Shown: positions 11,066-22,674, counted from the stretch's first letter. The stretch is 64,000 bases of DNA from Athripsodes cinereus (GCA_947579605.1 OX388306.1:2914001-2978000); one strand, 5' to 3'. Notes: generated by a model from the sequence alone, not told the origin. Numbers and translations are program-made.

Positions 11066-11741
11066 TGTTATGATATATGAAAAGAAAGCCATTGTGAGAA
11101 TGCGGTGTATTTTTTTTTGCACGTATGGAAATTGCGTCGCTACTGGTATTACGAGTATATCAGAAGCATTAGATATCTTCAAGTAACAACATTTACTTAG
11201 AGGCTTGGATCGATGTGTTTTGCGTTCATTCATCTGGATTATATTATTTTCTCTCGTTTAGGCGTCAATCGATTTCTACGTAAAATTCTACTCTATCTGA
11301 AAATGACGAAAAAGTATTATATATCTCGGCACATCTATTTACTTGAAAGATAAATAATTTGGTAATTTTGTTTGAGTATCTTCACGATATTCATCCATGA
11401 TATAAAAATAGTATTCTTATTTTGAAAGCTTAACAGCAGATTAAAATAATAGCGGAGCTTCAAACCAAGATCTTTCTATTGACAGTCCAAAATTCGATAT
11501 TATTGATAACAGATCACCTCACGTCGGTATACTTATAATTTATATATTATTTACTTAAACAAGAAAAAGAAAGGGAGGCTTATTATTTTTCGAAAAAATA
11601 TGTTAAAATATAAAATATTAAAATTCTCTAGGTATTATGTGTTACTTGACTTTTAAAAATTATTTTCGATTTTGAGAAATCTGCGCCAACTACGGGCGAA
11701 TCAATATTGAATATTTTAGTTGATAATATATTATTGAATCT
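11066..11741. other. No recognised feature
   Basis: AT-rich; no supported gene. Confidence 0.45.
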
Positions 11742-11920
11742 AAATAAATAAAACAAGCGTTTTATTCTACTAATGATTTAATCGGTGAGAGAGACGTCTT
11801 TCGTCTTATGAGGACATTGTCAATCTTGACAATGATTATTGACAATGTCCTCACAAGACGAAAGACGTCTCTCTCACCGATTAAATCATTAGTAGAATAA
11901 AACGCTTGTTTTATTTATTT
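11742..11920. repeat. Foldback element fold-S, copy 1
   Basis: Near-perfect inverted arms of about 83 bp (11742..11826 and 11838..11920) around a loop of about 11 bases. Each arm contains AAAACAAGCGTTTTATTCTA and GAGAGAGACGTCTTTCGTCT. The core GAGAGACGTCTTTC is shared with copies at 27303..27921 and 62191..62350. A conserved flank GAATTCTACTACCTAAACGC with GACACA lies just right of the arm, with counterparts at the other copies. Confidence 0.7.
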
Positions 11921-11979
11921 CGATATAGAATTCTACTACCTAAACGCTGACACAGTGAATTATTGAATCTCATAAAAGA

Positions 11980-12085
11980 TACCTTATTTGGTAGTCTCCC
12001 GGTCGGGACTTGAACCTGCAACCCATCCTTTCCACGAAGTATGTTTTACCCAACAAAGCTACCGGGTGACAAGAATCTCCGATAT
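11980..12085 (-). mobile_element. tRNA-like SINE head or tRNA pseudogene
   Basis: The minus strand has ACCCGGTAGCTTTGTTGG (A-box-like) and GGTTCAAGTCCCGACCGGGA (B-box-like). A 7-bp acceptor-like pairing CACCCGG/CCGGGAG has one mismatch. The T-arm does not pair well, so this is a tRNA-derived repeat rather than a working tRNA. Confidence 0.45.
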
Positions 12086-12443
12086 TCTCTCGTATAAGCC
12101 GCAATGATAGGTTCATGTGTAGGTATTGTTCAGAAACACCTAGTATTACCACCACACATGTTAGATATTCCAAGTGTAGGTAGATAGAATTGTTTCTATC
12201 TTACCCTACTTCTAGGTATTTTCCTACCGACATCAATATTACTTATTATAATTATTTGGTTCTGTATCATTGTCTTTAGCTTTGATGCGAACCTAGATGT
12301 CGCTAGATGTCACCAAACTTATTTATAAATAAGGAAACGTTGTCTTTTCTATGATTGTTGGAAGCGATCGCATGCAGCCAACCCTCAACAGAGGGAAGTG
12401 GAGAATTATAGGGAAGACTTTGCCTAAAAATATAACCAAAATG
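12086..12443. other. No recognised feature
   Basis: Contains CATGCAGCCAACCCTCAACA-type sequence that might be decayed LINE coding DNA, but no clear motif. Confidence 0.35.
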
Positions 12444-12936
12444 TCGTGTCACGGTGTTTGTTATCATACTCCTCCGGAATGGCTAGACGGATTTTGATGA
12501 AATTGTGTGTGCTTATCGGGTAGGTCTGAAAATAGGCCAATATCTATTTTTGATACCCCTCAAAGTTAAGGGAATATTTATTTTTTTATTTTTGAACAAA
12601 ACTTTTTATTTATATGATGCCTTAAATAAATACATACAGCCCTTAATTTTCACCTTTCTACCATCAACTCCTATTTTTCTATAGCGATATTTTATTTGGT
12701 TTTACTTATATATTATTTATATATTATTATTATTATTTGTTTTTGTTTAATGGGTTAGTTGGAAGATATTGCGCTTCAGTAAACTCGTCCATTGCACAAA
12801 ATTATGTATTCTATTGTTATGTTACCATGTTTTTTCTTCTTTGTATACTAATTTTGTGCAATAAAGATTATTATTATTATATTAGTATATAGCAAACGTA
12901 TGTATATGGTAAAACAACGTTTCTCAGGTCAGCTAG
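12444..12936 (+). mobile_element. Non-autonomous Helitron, copy 1
   Basis: 5' end TCGTGTCACGGTGTTTGTTA followed by CCTCCGGAATGGCTAGACGG and GCTTATCGGGTAGGTCTGAA. 3' end AAAACAACGTTTCTCAGGTC then AGCTAG before T. These blocks match the copy at 27012..28004. TC start, CTAG end and no target duplication fit Helitrons. No Rep/Hel coding sequence. A LINE-E 3' end is inserted at 12747..12885. Confidence 0.7.
12747..12885 (+). mobile_element. LINE-E 3' end nested in Helitron
   Basis: TGGGTTAGTTGGAAGATATT, GCGCTTCAGTAAACTCGTCC and a final GTGCAATAAAGATTATTATT. It interrupts Helitron copy 1 relative to copy 2 and carries an AATAAA followed by an ATT-repeat tail. Confidence 0.5.
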
Positions 12937-13284
12937 TATCTCTATAAATATTGGATTGGTTGTCTTAAGCATGAATAAAGACGAACGAGGATAGTAAGGA
13001 TAATTTTTTGGGTCACAATAAAATTTAGATAATGTTTTTTTTCTATCTTTTTATTGCATTTTATGGGCTATGCTTCTGAGAAATAACGTATCAAGATATA
13101 AAACGAAAGAAAAAATAATATGTTGTTTCGTTCATAGCTACTGAGATGATTGATTACTAAGAAGAAAGTATTTCGTTGGGAAGGAACTTTGTGTGGAACA
13201 GGGGTGGGCAGACGCACCATCGGCGATCTACAACGATTAAATTAGATGAGAAGCGATCAACGTGCATGCAAAATATGGTCACAG
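12937..13284. other. No recognised feature
   Basis: AT-rich; nothing supportable. Confidence 0.4.
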
Positions 13285-13330
13285 ATATTTATTTATTAAC
13301 ATAATTCACAGCCTTTTAGAAAAGCCTCTA
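13285..13330 (-). mobile_element. LINE-C 3' tail, reversed
   Basis: Minus strand AAAAGGCTGTGAATTATGTT followed by AATAAATAAATATC; LINE-C style tail. Confidence 0.35.
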
Positions 13331-13594
13331 CAGTACAATAACATAAAAAACATATTTGAAACAAAATAAAATCAACGTGATATAAGACAAAGAAAACATA
13401 AACTACATGGGATTCTCGAAATTATTAAAATTTCACGATATTCTCTGTTTTGTTAGAATTATTATAACCGAGTCATTTTTAAAATACTAGATATTAGGTA
13501 TATTATTCACTATATCTACAGGGATTTATTGATCTACAATGTTGATAAACGTTAGGTATGATATAAAATATTATGCGATATCATGTAACTCAAT

Positions 13595-13860
13595 TTTTGC
13601 GTAAGGTGAATGTACCTTAATATAATCCTACTACGACTATACCACAAGTGAGATAGCCGGCAGACCAGGTGCATATAATTAACCAAGATGCAAGCTGTCC
13701 TCTCCATTTCAACAAACAATGAAGACATTCAGAATAGGCGGCAAACCTGATCGCTGAATTTAAAATATAAAATTTATTAAATATTTCGACACTTGCTTTT
13801 TACAGGATACTTGAAAAATTAGAGAAAAGAGTGAAGAACTTTTAATTTGTGATATCACAA
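13595..13860 (+). repeat. Dispersed repeat rep-W, copy 2
   Basis: Ordered blocks: CTACGACTATACCACAAGTG, AGATAGCCGGCAGACCAGGT, GCAAGCTGTCCTCTCCATTT, GGCGGCAAACCTGATCGCTG and CAGGATACTTGAAAAATTAG. Same order as the copy at 29375. Confidence 0.5.
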
Positions 13861-14224
13861 TACGGAGACTCTTATTTAAGTCAGACCAAATTTATTCTGC
13901 CACGGCCTCGACTGTGGTGGAGCAATGAGAGGAAATGGCTTGAGTGTCACAATCTTCAGAATTGAGAAAAGCGACTTATATATATATAGAAGATGAATTG
14001 ACGATATTGTGTGTTCCATCCAGTCATATAGGTTTTACTTAAGAAACAAAATATCTTCGAACAGAGAGAGATCAATATACAATAATCTATAGCATAGCTG
14101 TGGTTTATATTTCAATGTGGCCTTATATTTCAATGTGCCACTTATCTTGAGCCAGCCCTTAATTAGTTAATTCATTTGTTTACTTTATTTATTATACTTA
14201 TCCTGAAAAAGCCCCTAATGAATC
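13861..14224. other. No gene; short direct repeat
   Basis: TTATATTTCAATGTG occurs twice in tandem near 14107..14145. Otherwise nothing recognised. Confidence 0.35.
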
Positions 14225-14300
14225 AATACATTGAATTATTTTATTTATTTATCAAAAACATGGCTTTGGCCTTTGTCATATAAATATCAATAATACAAAA
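14225..14300 (-). mobile_element. LINE-C 3' tail, reversed
   Basis: Minus strand ATGACAAAGGCCAAAGCCAT followed by GATAAATAAATAAAATAA; the GGCC...GGC hairpin before an AAAT repeat fits LINE-C. Confidence 0.45.
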
Positions 14301-15024
14301 ACAGAAACACATATTTACAAAGAAAGACAAAGAAAAAACAAGGAAAAAGTATATATTATACATATTAAAAATATCAAATTATAGTCAGAGCATTCAAGAT
14401 CATTTGATAATTCAAATGTTTTAAATTTTGAGATATTCTTATTAGATACGATTTGAATAATTTGCTTTAATATTAAATAAGGTTTGATATATTTTACAAC
14501 TATAATAGGTATAACGATATGTCTTCATGAATAGGGTTTTTATTTTTATCAAAATAAGACTTACCTATCACTTTAAATATTGATAATGTGTACCTAACAC
14601 TTAGATATAAGGGCAGATAGGTATTACCGAGAATCAATAATTGCCCCTTAAAATGTGGTATAAAATAGTTGTGAAATATTGATGACTAACCTAAAGTTGA
14701 GTTTATCCTAATTCAGGACTGGCGCAAGATAAATGTTACACTAAGGGTTGATACAAATATTGGGCCTCAATCTTATATTGAGGTCACCCACAAGGTTCAG
14801 ATGAACGGCCATTGTGAGTTTTTATATTGTTACAAAGAATTTTATGATGATCCAGGTTTTATTATCGTCTGAGAGTACAAATTCTTAAGGTTATTTTATT
14901 GAAAGTTTTCGAAAAAAAAAGTTCAATAGTTTTCTCTAGAAAAGACGGTGAACTTATGATTATGAGGTACTCATAGTTTCAAGACTAGAGAACCATTCTT
15001 AAGAGACTCAAAAACTGTTGCCCG
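14301..15024. other. No recognised feature
   Basis: AT-rich; nothing supportable. Confidence 0.45.
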
Positions 15025-15150
15025 GCAAAAATCAATCTCCCACTCTTTTCATACATAATTAGAGACCTCTCCCTGCATACATCTTTCGCCTCCTCTACAT
15101 TCATGCAACCTGGCGTGCACACACGTCGATTTCTCTTACTCAACATCCTA
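15025..15150 (-). pseudogene. LINE-B 3' coding relic
   Basis: CATCTTTCGCCTCCTCTACA, TTCATGCAACCTGGCGTGCA and CACGTCGATTTCTCTTACTC are reversed, mutated versions of LINE-B codons for the LSKRNRRA..CMNVEEAKE region. Short and broken. Confidence 0.45.
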
Positions 15151-15215
15151 TTTTGCATTGAGCAATTTAATTATTTTTTTTATTTTATTTTAAGGAACTT
15201 TTTTTTACATATACT

Positions 15216-15258
15216 GACGTGAAGCTATTTTGAACGTTTTACACTCAAAATAGCTTCG
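15216..15258. repeat. Short inverted repeat
   Basis: GAAGCTATTTTGA and TCAAAATAGCTTC flank a ~13-base spacer, giving a 13-bp stem. Isolated; could form a hairpin. Confidence 0.45.
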
Positions 15259-15604
15259 AAACAATTTTTTTTATTTCTTAAATTTGTTTATAACTGCCAA
15301 ACCAATGATCTATGGATGATAAGAAAAAATAAAGTCACATTTTCATAAGACATATAATTATCTCTATCTCGTTGATCTCTAAAAAAACATATTACATTTA
15401 ATCAATTCAGGCAATTTTGATAAAATTATTTGACAAATAAAGATAATGATGAATTTAAACTCGTGCAACTGTGCTTATCTGGCCACACTTATAAATTCAT
15501 ACTAAATATGGATTACTGATAGGGATCACGCCATTTCCAAGCGCATTATCATTCAATTAATATTGATCTTTAGAAGGACAAATGCTACTAATAATCTCCT
15601 ATTA
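15259..15604. other. No recognised feature
   Basis: AT-rich; nothing supportable. Confidence 0.4.
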
Positions 15605-15790
15605 TGTAATAAATATAAAAGCTGTCCACTCCATGACAACATAAAAATAAGACATTAAGGATGGGCTGCAAATCTCATCACTGAATTTTAGATATGAAAT
15701 TCTTTATTTTTTCTTAGCTTATAAGGTCCACATTGCTATGAAAGAATAAAGCGTACCATATGTGTGCCATTTATAAAACATTTAAGTAAA
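15605..15790 (+). repeat. Dispersed repeat rep-W, copy 3 (partial)
   Basis: AAGCTGTCCACTCCATGACA, AGACATTAAGGATGGGCTGC and AAATCTCATCACTGAATTTT match the middle of rep-W copies 2 and 4. Confidence 0.4.
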
Positions 15791-16484
15791 AATGTGTCTT
15801 CAGACATTTCCTGAAACCGTCATAGTCAACGACCAACCTAAGATCTAAAGGTGCATAAATTATTGCTGAGTTTGGGGTGATATAATAAATAACACGGTTC
15901 CCATACACAGCTGTCCGTGATTTTAATGATTATACTAGCCCATGGATTGCACTCTGAGCTGATCTCAAACCACGTTGAGCAAAGTTAATATTTCAGTAAT
16001 TATGTTTGAAATCGCAATAACTGTAATATCTTAAACAATAAGATATACAATCAAGTTTAATAATATTACCTTTTATGGGACAAACACACACATTTGCAAC
16101 CCTTGGTAAACACGTTGATCACAAAGGGCGTAATCTAATTGTTATGCAAATAATAATAATATTATTACTTAGTTGTATAAACGACAGAACCAAAGCACAT
16201 ACATAAATCAAATTAGATGGCCCATTTAATTCCTGGAGCCAGAGAATGAAATGGTAATGGCGATATTATTATGGGAGAGATTCGTTTAACGTTATATTTT
16301 AAGTAATGTAAAACACGGCTTTACGCTAACTCTGTGTGGTTATATGAGTGTTTTTAATTTTTCAATATCTCCTTTCACACTCTTGATGCTGCGCGCAAAC
16401 GTACTCATTAAATATTTTGCAGTCTCTGTAATATAGGAGACATGATGGTTCTGGCTGGATCATGTTTCGAAAAGTTTGGCGGTT
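15791..16484. other. No recognised feature
   Basis: AT-rich; nothing supportable. Confidence 0.45.
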
Positions 16485-16730
16485 TGAAAAATTGCGCAGA
16501 GTTAAGGTTCTTGCCTTTGAGACACGAGATCCCGTGTTCGAATCCCGGCCAGGACAAAATGACCTTTTTCAAATTGTCTTGAGTCTGGGTGTTACATGTT
16601 TATATGCTTAGTGCATTGTATATGTGTGTCGTAGCGTTAGTACCCATAATACAAGATTCATATATTAATTTGTGACTAGCTCAATCTGTGTGAATTTTCT
16701 ATGCATCTTTTGTAATGTTGTGTTAAATGA
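16485..16730 (+). mobile_element. tRNA-derived SINE, copy 2
   Basis: Head with TTCTTGCCTTTGAGACACGA and B-box-like GTGTTCGAATCCCGGCCAGG. Body AAATGACCTTTTTCAAATTG; tail GTGTCGTAGCGTTAGTACCC, CATAATACAAGATTCATATA and GTGACTAGCTCAATCTGTGT. It keeps the uninterrupted version of the region that is split in copy 1. Confidence 0.65.
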
Positions 16731-17300
16731 TAGTTGACCAATACGAGTACTGTTCATTTTATACCTCAGATAATGCAGTTAGAGCGCTAGATGTGTCGTG
16801 AAAAGAGGCAACTTAATTATTGTAAATACGCTGTGAATGGAACAAGCTGATTTCTTCCTAGTGTTTTTGGGAGGAGCGTCGAAGGGCGAGTGAACGAGTG
16901 TGAGCTTCCACACTTATCTAACGAACAGTGGAGTTAAATATTTTGTATTATTTTTCTTTTCTCAAAAAATAAAGAATAGAGAGATAAAGCATTCGTTCAT
17001 TAAGTGTGAACATGGTTAATAACATTTATTTAGCGCCCAACGTAGGGTCAAACATTTAATTAATTAAGATATATTTTCTTATTATTTCTATTTTTATCAA
17101 TATTAATGCTTGTAAAATTATATTGATAAAATAAACAACTTTTTGGCAGACGATTATTAAAAAAGTGTTAATGATCTTCGATATTGATAATAATTTGCTG
17201 ATATCACAAACAGATAGATAAAAAATTGAAGTAATATAAGTAACAGGCTTGAATTTGCACCTCATAAAACATCTGCCGTAATGTTGAGGGGCATTTTCAA
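16731..17300. other. No recognised feature
   Basis: AT-rich; may include decayed upstream LINE sequence. Confidence 0.4.
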
Positions 17301-17322
17301 TTGAAATCCAACGTTTTCTTTC

Positions 17323-18225
17323 TTGAACACTCCCGTTAGGTTTTATAAAGAGGTGGTAAATCTGGGGGTTGTTCTAAATACTGGCCTTGATTTTATGCCA
17401 CACATTAAAAAATCTATTTGTAATGCAAAAAAGGGTTTCTTTGCAATATTCTCATTGTCAAAAGGAAGGTGGGGACTTCAATATCAAGTTGTGAAAGTAT
17501 ATTACAATGCTTTTTACTTGGGTATATTGGCTTACGCCGCAGGCTGCTGGGCTCACCGTTGCGAGTTTCAATATGTCCGACGTATATTACTAAGTGCACA
17601 GAGGTTTCCTCTTGTCGCCATGACAAAGGCATATAAAACATGCGCGACGGACGCACTGCCTGTGGTGGCTGGCGTGGTCCCACTGGATTTGGAGATTCAG
17701 CGAAGGGCCTGTATTTTCAATTTCAAGAGAGATCGTCCTTCAATGATTGGATATCTTGAATTGCAGCCTCCTTCAGATCCCCTTCGATTTGAATCTGAAA
17801 GTCTCGAAGCTCTTTACAATGCGTGGCAGTCCCGTTGGTCGCTATCTTCTGTTGGTAGAACAACTTTTCTCTTCCTTCCGCAAGTTAAGTGGCGCGTAAA
17901 CTCTGTGTGGATTGAGCCCGAGTACTGGACAACACAATTCCTTAGTGGTCATGGAGCATTCAATGCGCGTCTTCACCAGTTTGGGATAAAATCATCCCCT
18001 TCGTGTAATTTCTGTCACTCTGAATCCCAAACGTCGGAACATATTTTGTGGGATTGTTCCCATACCGACATCAGTAGGAAATGAGAGGAGATGCTCGTTG
18101 CTGTTCGTGGTCCATCCTCTGGACCTGTAGGACATGCGGACTTAGTGGCCACAAGGAAAAACTTTTTCGCCTTCAAAAACTTCTGCACTTTCTTTGGTAG
18201 CCTAATATCCCCTTCAAGTAACTAG
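17323..18225 (+). pseudogene. R1-like LINE ORF2 C-terminal fragment
   Basis: The frame encodes the RT thumb and C-terminal domain of a non-LTR retrotransposon. Early residues include VNLGVVLNTGLDFMPHIKKS; then YYNAFYLGILAYAAGCW, the post-RT segment, and CNFCHSESQTSEHILWDC, a C-x2-C-x7-H-x4-C zinc knuckle. This order (YLGV-like, Y-x-x-GVW-like, CCHC) fits R1-clade ORF2. The frame meets TGA at 18082..18084 but stays open in the same frame for 46 more codons to TAG at 18223..18225. A single nonsense change therefore separates the two parts. There is no catalytic YxDD, because the 5' portion is missing; a TGA stop also lies just upstream near 17299. It is a relic. Confidence 0.65.
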
Positions 18226-18904
18226 CGATACTGCATAGAGAAGAAGGCATATTCCCATTTCTTCCCTTCCCTTTTGGCACCAAATTTTTTTGGTGTGTGG
18301 CCGCTAAATCTAGAGTGCTCCCTCGGGGCAGCATTTCTCGCTTTAATGCGACATTAAATCCTGTTTGTGCATGTGTGTGTCGTTATGGAGATACATATCT
18401 CCAGGTACGGCACGAGGTATGTGGCGGGCGCTGCCCTTATAAAAAAATATAAGAGAATGAAGAAGTAATTTTTACGAAATACTCGACTTACGTGAATTCT
18501 ATTAAGAGATATCTCGCTAATCTCACCTATTGCATAATATCTGGGTACAATTGTATTGTATTACCTATATTATAACTACGTTGTTTTACTTTTATGTTGA
18601 GTGTAAAATGAAATTTGTCTCGCTCTTTTTTTCGGATACTAACGCTATTTTGAAGATAAGAAAATAATGTAAGATGAATGGCAATATCATCATTTATATC
18701 TGTCATTAGTTTTCTGTGAATGAAATAAATCTTATAGAAATGTTAAGAACTTGAAGTTATATTAAATATAGAAAAAATAATAAAGGTAATTTAGAATAAG
18801 CAATTCCCAAAGCAATAAATGTTTTTTTTGTGTTTTGAGAACTAACGCGACGACACAATACAACAATCCCATACAATTGCAACAACCAAACAATTTGAAA
18901 AAAA
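18226..18904. other. Probable LINE 3' UTR, then AT-rich DNA
   Basis: The first ~230 bases after the R1-like ORF are less AT-rich (e.g. GAGATACATATCTCCAGGTA) and may be its 3' UTR. Nothing else is recognised. Confidence 0.35.
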
Positions 18905-18990
18905 ATGATCTTTATTTTGTTCTCGCCAGGAATTGAATCCGAGAACTCGTAACTAAGAGCATTACCTCTGTAAGTTATTATAGATTTTGG
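18905..18990 (-). mobile_element. SINE head fragment, reversed
   Basis: Minus strand: ACAGAGGTAATGCTCTTAGT and GATTCAATTCCTGGCGAGAA match the tRNA-related head of the SINE at 28440 (A-box side GCAGAGGTAACGCTCTTACC, B-box side GAGTTCGATTCCAGGCC). Confidence 0.5.
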
Positions 18991-19239
18991 CTGAGTTTTG
19001 TACTGATTTTCTTATAAATTTTTGACGAGTACATTAAAAAATTGCAAAAATGGGTACTGGTTTTCGTCCACAAGAATTTCAACGACCAGAACTTCTGTCT
19101 TTCGCATAACATCGTTCTTATGAAAGCGGCATCAGAGCGCTTGAAAAGTCGTAGGAAGAGATAAGTTTTTACCCTGTGTTCCCAAAAGGAGCCTTAAAAA
19201 ACGAAGAAAGAGAGAGAGCATCCAAAAACAAGTAGCATG

Positions 19240-19350
19240 TATAGACAATTCACACAGCCCGAGCTAGTCCCAAACTAAGATTATGAAACTTGTAGGTATT
19301 ATGGGTATTACACGACGATACATGTATATACACTAAACACATATAAGTAT
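19240..19350 (-). mobile_element. SINE tail fragment, reversed
   Basis: Reversed copy of CAATTCACACAGCCCGAGCT AGTCCCAAACTAAG and ATTATGGGTATTACACGACG, i.e. the 3' half of the SINE seen at 16485 and 28440. Confidence 0.55.
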
Positions 19351-19674
19351 AGAAGAAAAGTGATATAATCGGTATGCCACCTCTTCTGAAGGTTTTTTGG
19401 CAAAGAATTTTTCGGTGGCTGCCATCCACCCATGGGAATTGCCGTGATGTCACGAATTAACCAACAAACATAAAAATATATATAAAAAAAATATTATTCT
19501 TAATGTGTAAACGGAAAAATTATGATAATAATATTAATATTAATTAGGTATGTTACTCGTATAATTGCTCAAACATAATTCTTATCTAAGTGTCTAAATG
19601 TTACATTAAATTTGTAAAAATAATTATTTTTATGAATATGTAAACTTAAACAGTTAGATGTATTAAATTTACGA

Positions 19675-19745
19675 GGGCTATCACACAAGTGGGGTAGTCT
19701 GCGGACTAACTGCATGGAAAATGTCCACATCCACATGAAATGTGC
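19675..19745 (+). repeat. rep-W partial copy
   Basis: GGCTATCACACAAGTGGGGT AGTCTGCGGACTAACTGCAT matches the left block of rep-W. Confidence 0.35.
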
Positions 19746-20222
19746 AACATGTAGATGTGCACATTTGTAAAAAAAAATCTCTCCTATGTTGTTTTTTTTT
19801 TCAATTTTTTATTTCAGTTTATATAATATTATGATAAAAAGTTGTTCTATAATGTAGGATAACGAATAATGTAGGATAAGAGGTACATTTAAATTAAGTA
19901 AATACGAGTATGTACCTAACTCTTCAGTATAAGGATAATATGTTATCAAAATGTGGTTATGACATTTTTAATCAATATTTTATTTTTATCAAGCAGGTAC
20001 CTATATTATTAACAACTCTTAACCTCCTGACGTCGATCTTAGAGAATCCGGAAATTTAAGTTTTCAAATTATTTTGTTACTATGCACGTGATGCAACTAT
20101 GTGTCAATATTTTTCTTTCCTTTACCCTGCCAGTACGCTCTGGATATCGGAGTTTCCATTTTTTTGTAGGCTTCTTACATCAGAAGCAAACATACTACGA
20201 GATTGAATGCATGTATCTATAT

Positions 20223-22219
20223 TAGGGTGTCCCTTATTTGGACGAAAAAAATTTTTTTTTAGTTATTGAAACGCATACCCCCCAATTGTGTTTATTAGCC
20301 TATTACTTACCCAAATATAGAATTTAAGCTTTCTACGTTGATTGGAACCCGTGCCGACAGAGCCTCAAAGTTTTAGAAAAAAGCTGCTTAAAGCGTATTT
20401 TTAATTTAGCTGTAGATCATCATTTAATACCACTATGTTAGCTAAATATTGATGAAAACACAAGTTTATATGGAGCTTTTCTTATAATTATTAAAAAAAG
20501 TTACAATATTGATGTTAAATAATTTGGATATATCCTCTAAAAAGTCTCTTTTTTATAGTCTAGGTACATTTTTCTATGTTCATGAAAACAACGTCATAAG
20601 AACTGATTCTATTCTTCGTCTGCGATTATCAAACCATGAAAGCTTTGGATTAGTTTAACAGCTCTTTCAGCTGTGTCATTCACCGCTTTTAAGCTAGATA
20701 TCTTTTTTTAAGCTTCCACAAATGCTACGATTTCTTTATACGAAAATACACCTTCTTGAAGGAAACTGCTGTCAAGTTTTAGTTGTGAAAAAAAAAAATC
20801 ATTGCTCTTGACGGATACAAAATAACTCAAAAATTTTCCTATAAAAACATTAAGGCTGCTTGTAGAATACTTAAAAAGAACGTGGTAGGTATACCATATT
20901 AAAAAAATTGAGCACTACTACCAAACATATAGAGATCCAGATATCTGTTCCTTCGATCGTTCATATCTCTTACAGAAATCACCAAAGTTTTCTTTTTTTG
21001 TAAATTTTTTACAGTGGTCCCTTTGGTCTGCTCATCAATTTCATCATAAAAATTAATATGATGGCTATTTCTTTTGACAAATATCACAAAAGGTCGACTG
21101 AAATCAGCTTGTCAATTCTTTCGTTACCATTTAATGTTTTTAAAAAACACAAGTCTTGATTTGGCGCTTTCACCACCAAACAGCATTCAAGCAAGGACTT
21201 TACATAAACTACCACAATAAATAAACAAACATCTAGTAAAGTTTCTTTGTCCTTAGCGCCCATTTTAAACTGAGACTGCAATAAACATATTTTTGAAGAG
21301 TAAATAGCTCTTTCCATCCATCGTGCTTGATGCATTGCACCAGTAGATCTGATTTTTAAATTATGTGGATGCCAGAGGCTCTTTCAGGCGTTACAAAGCT
21401 GTGTAAAGCAGCAGGTGCCAACAAGGTCTCTGAAACCATACGCTTTAATCTCTTTTTCTTTTCTGCTAGTTTTTTCAGCCTCGCTTTTTTCAATTTCAGC
21501 CATTTTTTTTCCTACACCCGCTAAGCATCCTGCACGTCCTGGTTCTCTTTGCTTTTACAATAATTTATTATCTTCTTTGATTTTTAGTCTTTTGAGAGCA
21601 TCGGCGAATACAATATCGCGTAAATTATCCAATTCAAGTGGAAATTCTCCTCACGGTGCCTATGAAAATCCTGAATCTTGTTGCTATTTTTTGGCAGCTC
21701 TTTCCAGACCTAATAAAAATCCCCTGACCTCTTAACACGATTATTAACAGCTCTATTAGGTATTCTAGCCTTTTTCCAGAATGTAATGCACACGCGAATG
21801 ACTAGATTTTTGCTTTCACTAACATTCTACTTAATATCGCGTATGTCGAAAGACGGAACTACGAAAACTTGACGATTGGACTGTAATTTTGCACCTGTCA
21901 TCTATTTATTTATCTTCACCAACCAAGAAAATACTTTTTATATTACCTACTCCTTAGTTCTACTGACATCTTTGAAACATAAAAAAATCCGCGATAATTA
22001 CCAAAAAAGCCGAGACTGAGTGACAGTAACAACGGGCACTCACTGCCCCTGTGTGTTTTTGTATGAAACTTGTATGAAGATGTTTCCGTGCAAGTCGGCA
22101 CGGGTTGCACTGTTCCGAATAAGATAAAAATTGGTTTTTGAGTGTTTTAGTACCAAATGAACAAAATAATAGCCTATGCGTTGTAAAATTAAAACTTTGA
22201 AAAATAAGGGACACCCTAA
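20223..22219 (-). mobile_element. hAT transposon, decayed transposase
   Basis: Terminal inverted repeats TAGGGTGTCCCTTATTT / AAATAAGGGACACCCTA, with perfect 8-bp target duplications ATCTATAT at 20215..20222 and 22220..22227. That is diagnostic for hAT. Minus-strand coding relics are present. HQARWMERAIYSSKICLL lies at ~21280..21335. SLKAVNDTAERAVKLIQSFH, a hAT C-terminal segment, lies at ~20630..20700. The frame is broken by stops, so the element is probably immobile unless helped in trans. Length 1,997 bp. Confidence 0.8.
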
Positions 22220-22479
22220 TCTATATTATATTGTGTACATGATCTGGATGTTTGATTATTTATGTGAGTTTTGCTGATTTTTACTGATTATGCATATTGA
22301 ACATCAGTACATAGTGCGCCTTATTATAAATTAGTGAACTTTTATTGATTGTTATATTTGACGTACGACGTGCTATTTTTATTATTTTAAATTGTTTTGA
22401 TTCATAGTATTCAAGTATACATGAAAGAATTGTATTTTATTGTTATATTTTTGGATTAAATTTTTGTATTTGTACATAT

Positions 22480-22585
22480 TTTTTCTTAGTTTTTCCCTAG
22501 ATCAGATTTTAGTCTAGTGGGGCAATGTATTCCATAATGTTGTTCTTTATGTTTGTTTCTATGTACTATTTTGGAATAAAAAAAA
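22480..22585 (+). mobile_element. LINE-D 3' tail
   Basis: CAGATTTTAGTCTAGTGGGG, CAATGTATTCCATAATGTTG and a final TTTTGGAATAAAAAAAAG. Same block order as 6518..6602. Confidence 0.5.
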
Positions 22586-22674
22586 GTAAGTAACTAAAAA
22601 TGGGAAATAAGTGAACTGTCTCCAGGACCAACGTTAGGTGGTAATGAAAAACACGTCAGACGACTAAGGGTTAA

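Larger units (their letters stand above)
20019..22674. mobile_element. Possible TTAA-flanked (piggyBac-like) element, split by hAT
   Basis: Left end TTAACCTCCTGACGTCGATC (TTAA at 20019..20022) and right end ACGTCAGACGACTAAGGG before TTAA (22671..22674). The ends are imperfectly inverted: CCYTNNTGACG-type versus its complement. TTAA duplications are the mark of piggyBac-type elements. Without the nested hAT the unit would be about 650 bp and non-coding. Tentative. Confidence 0.25.

Noticed and set aside
21415..21735. 106-codon plus-strand frame rich in Ser/Leu
   Set aside because: Lies opposite the decayed hAT transposase; no motif of its own.
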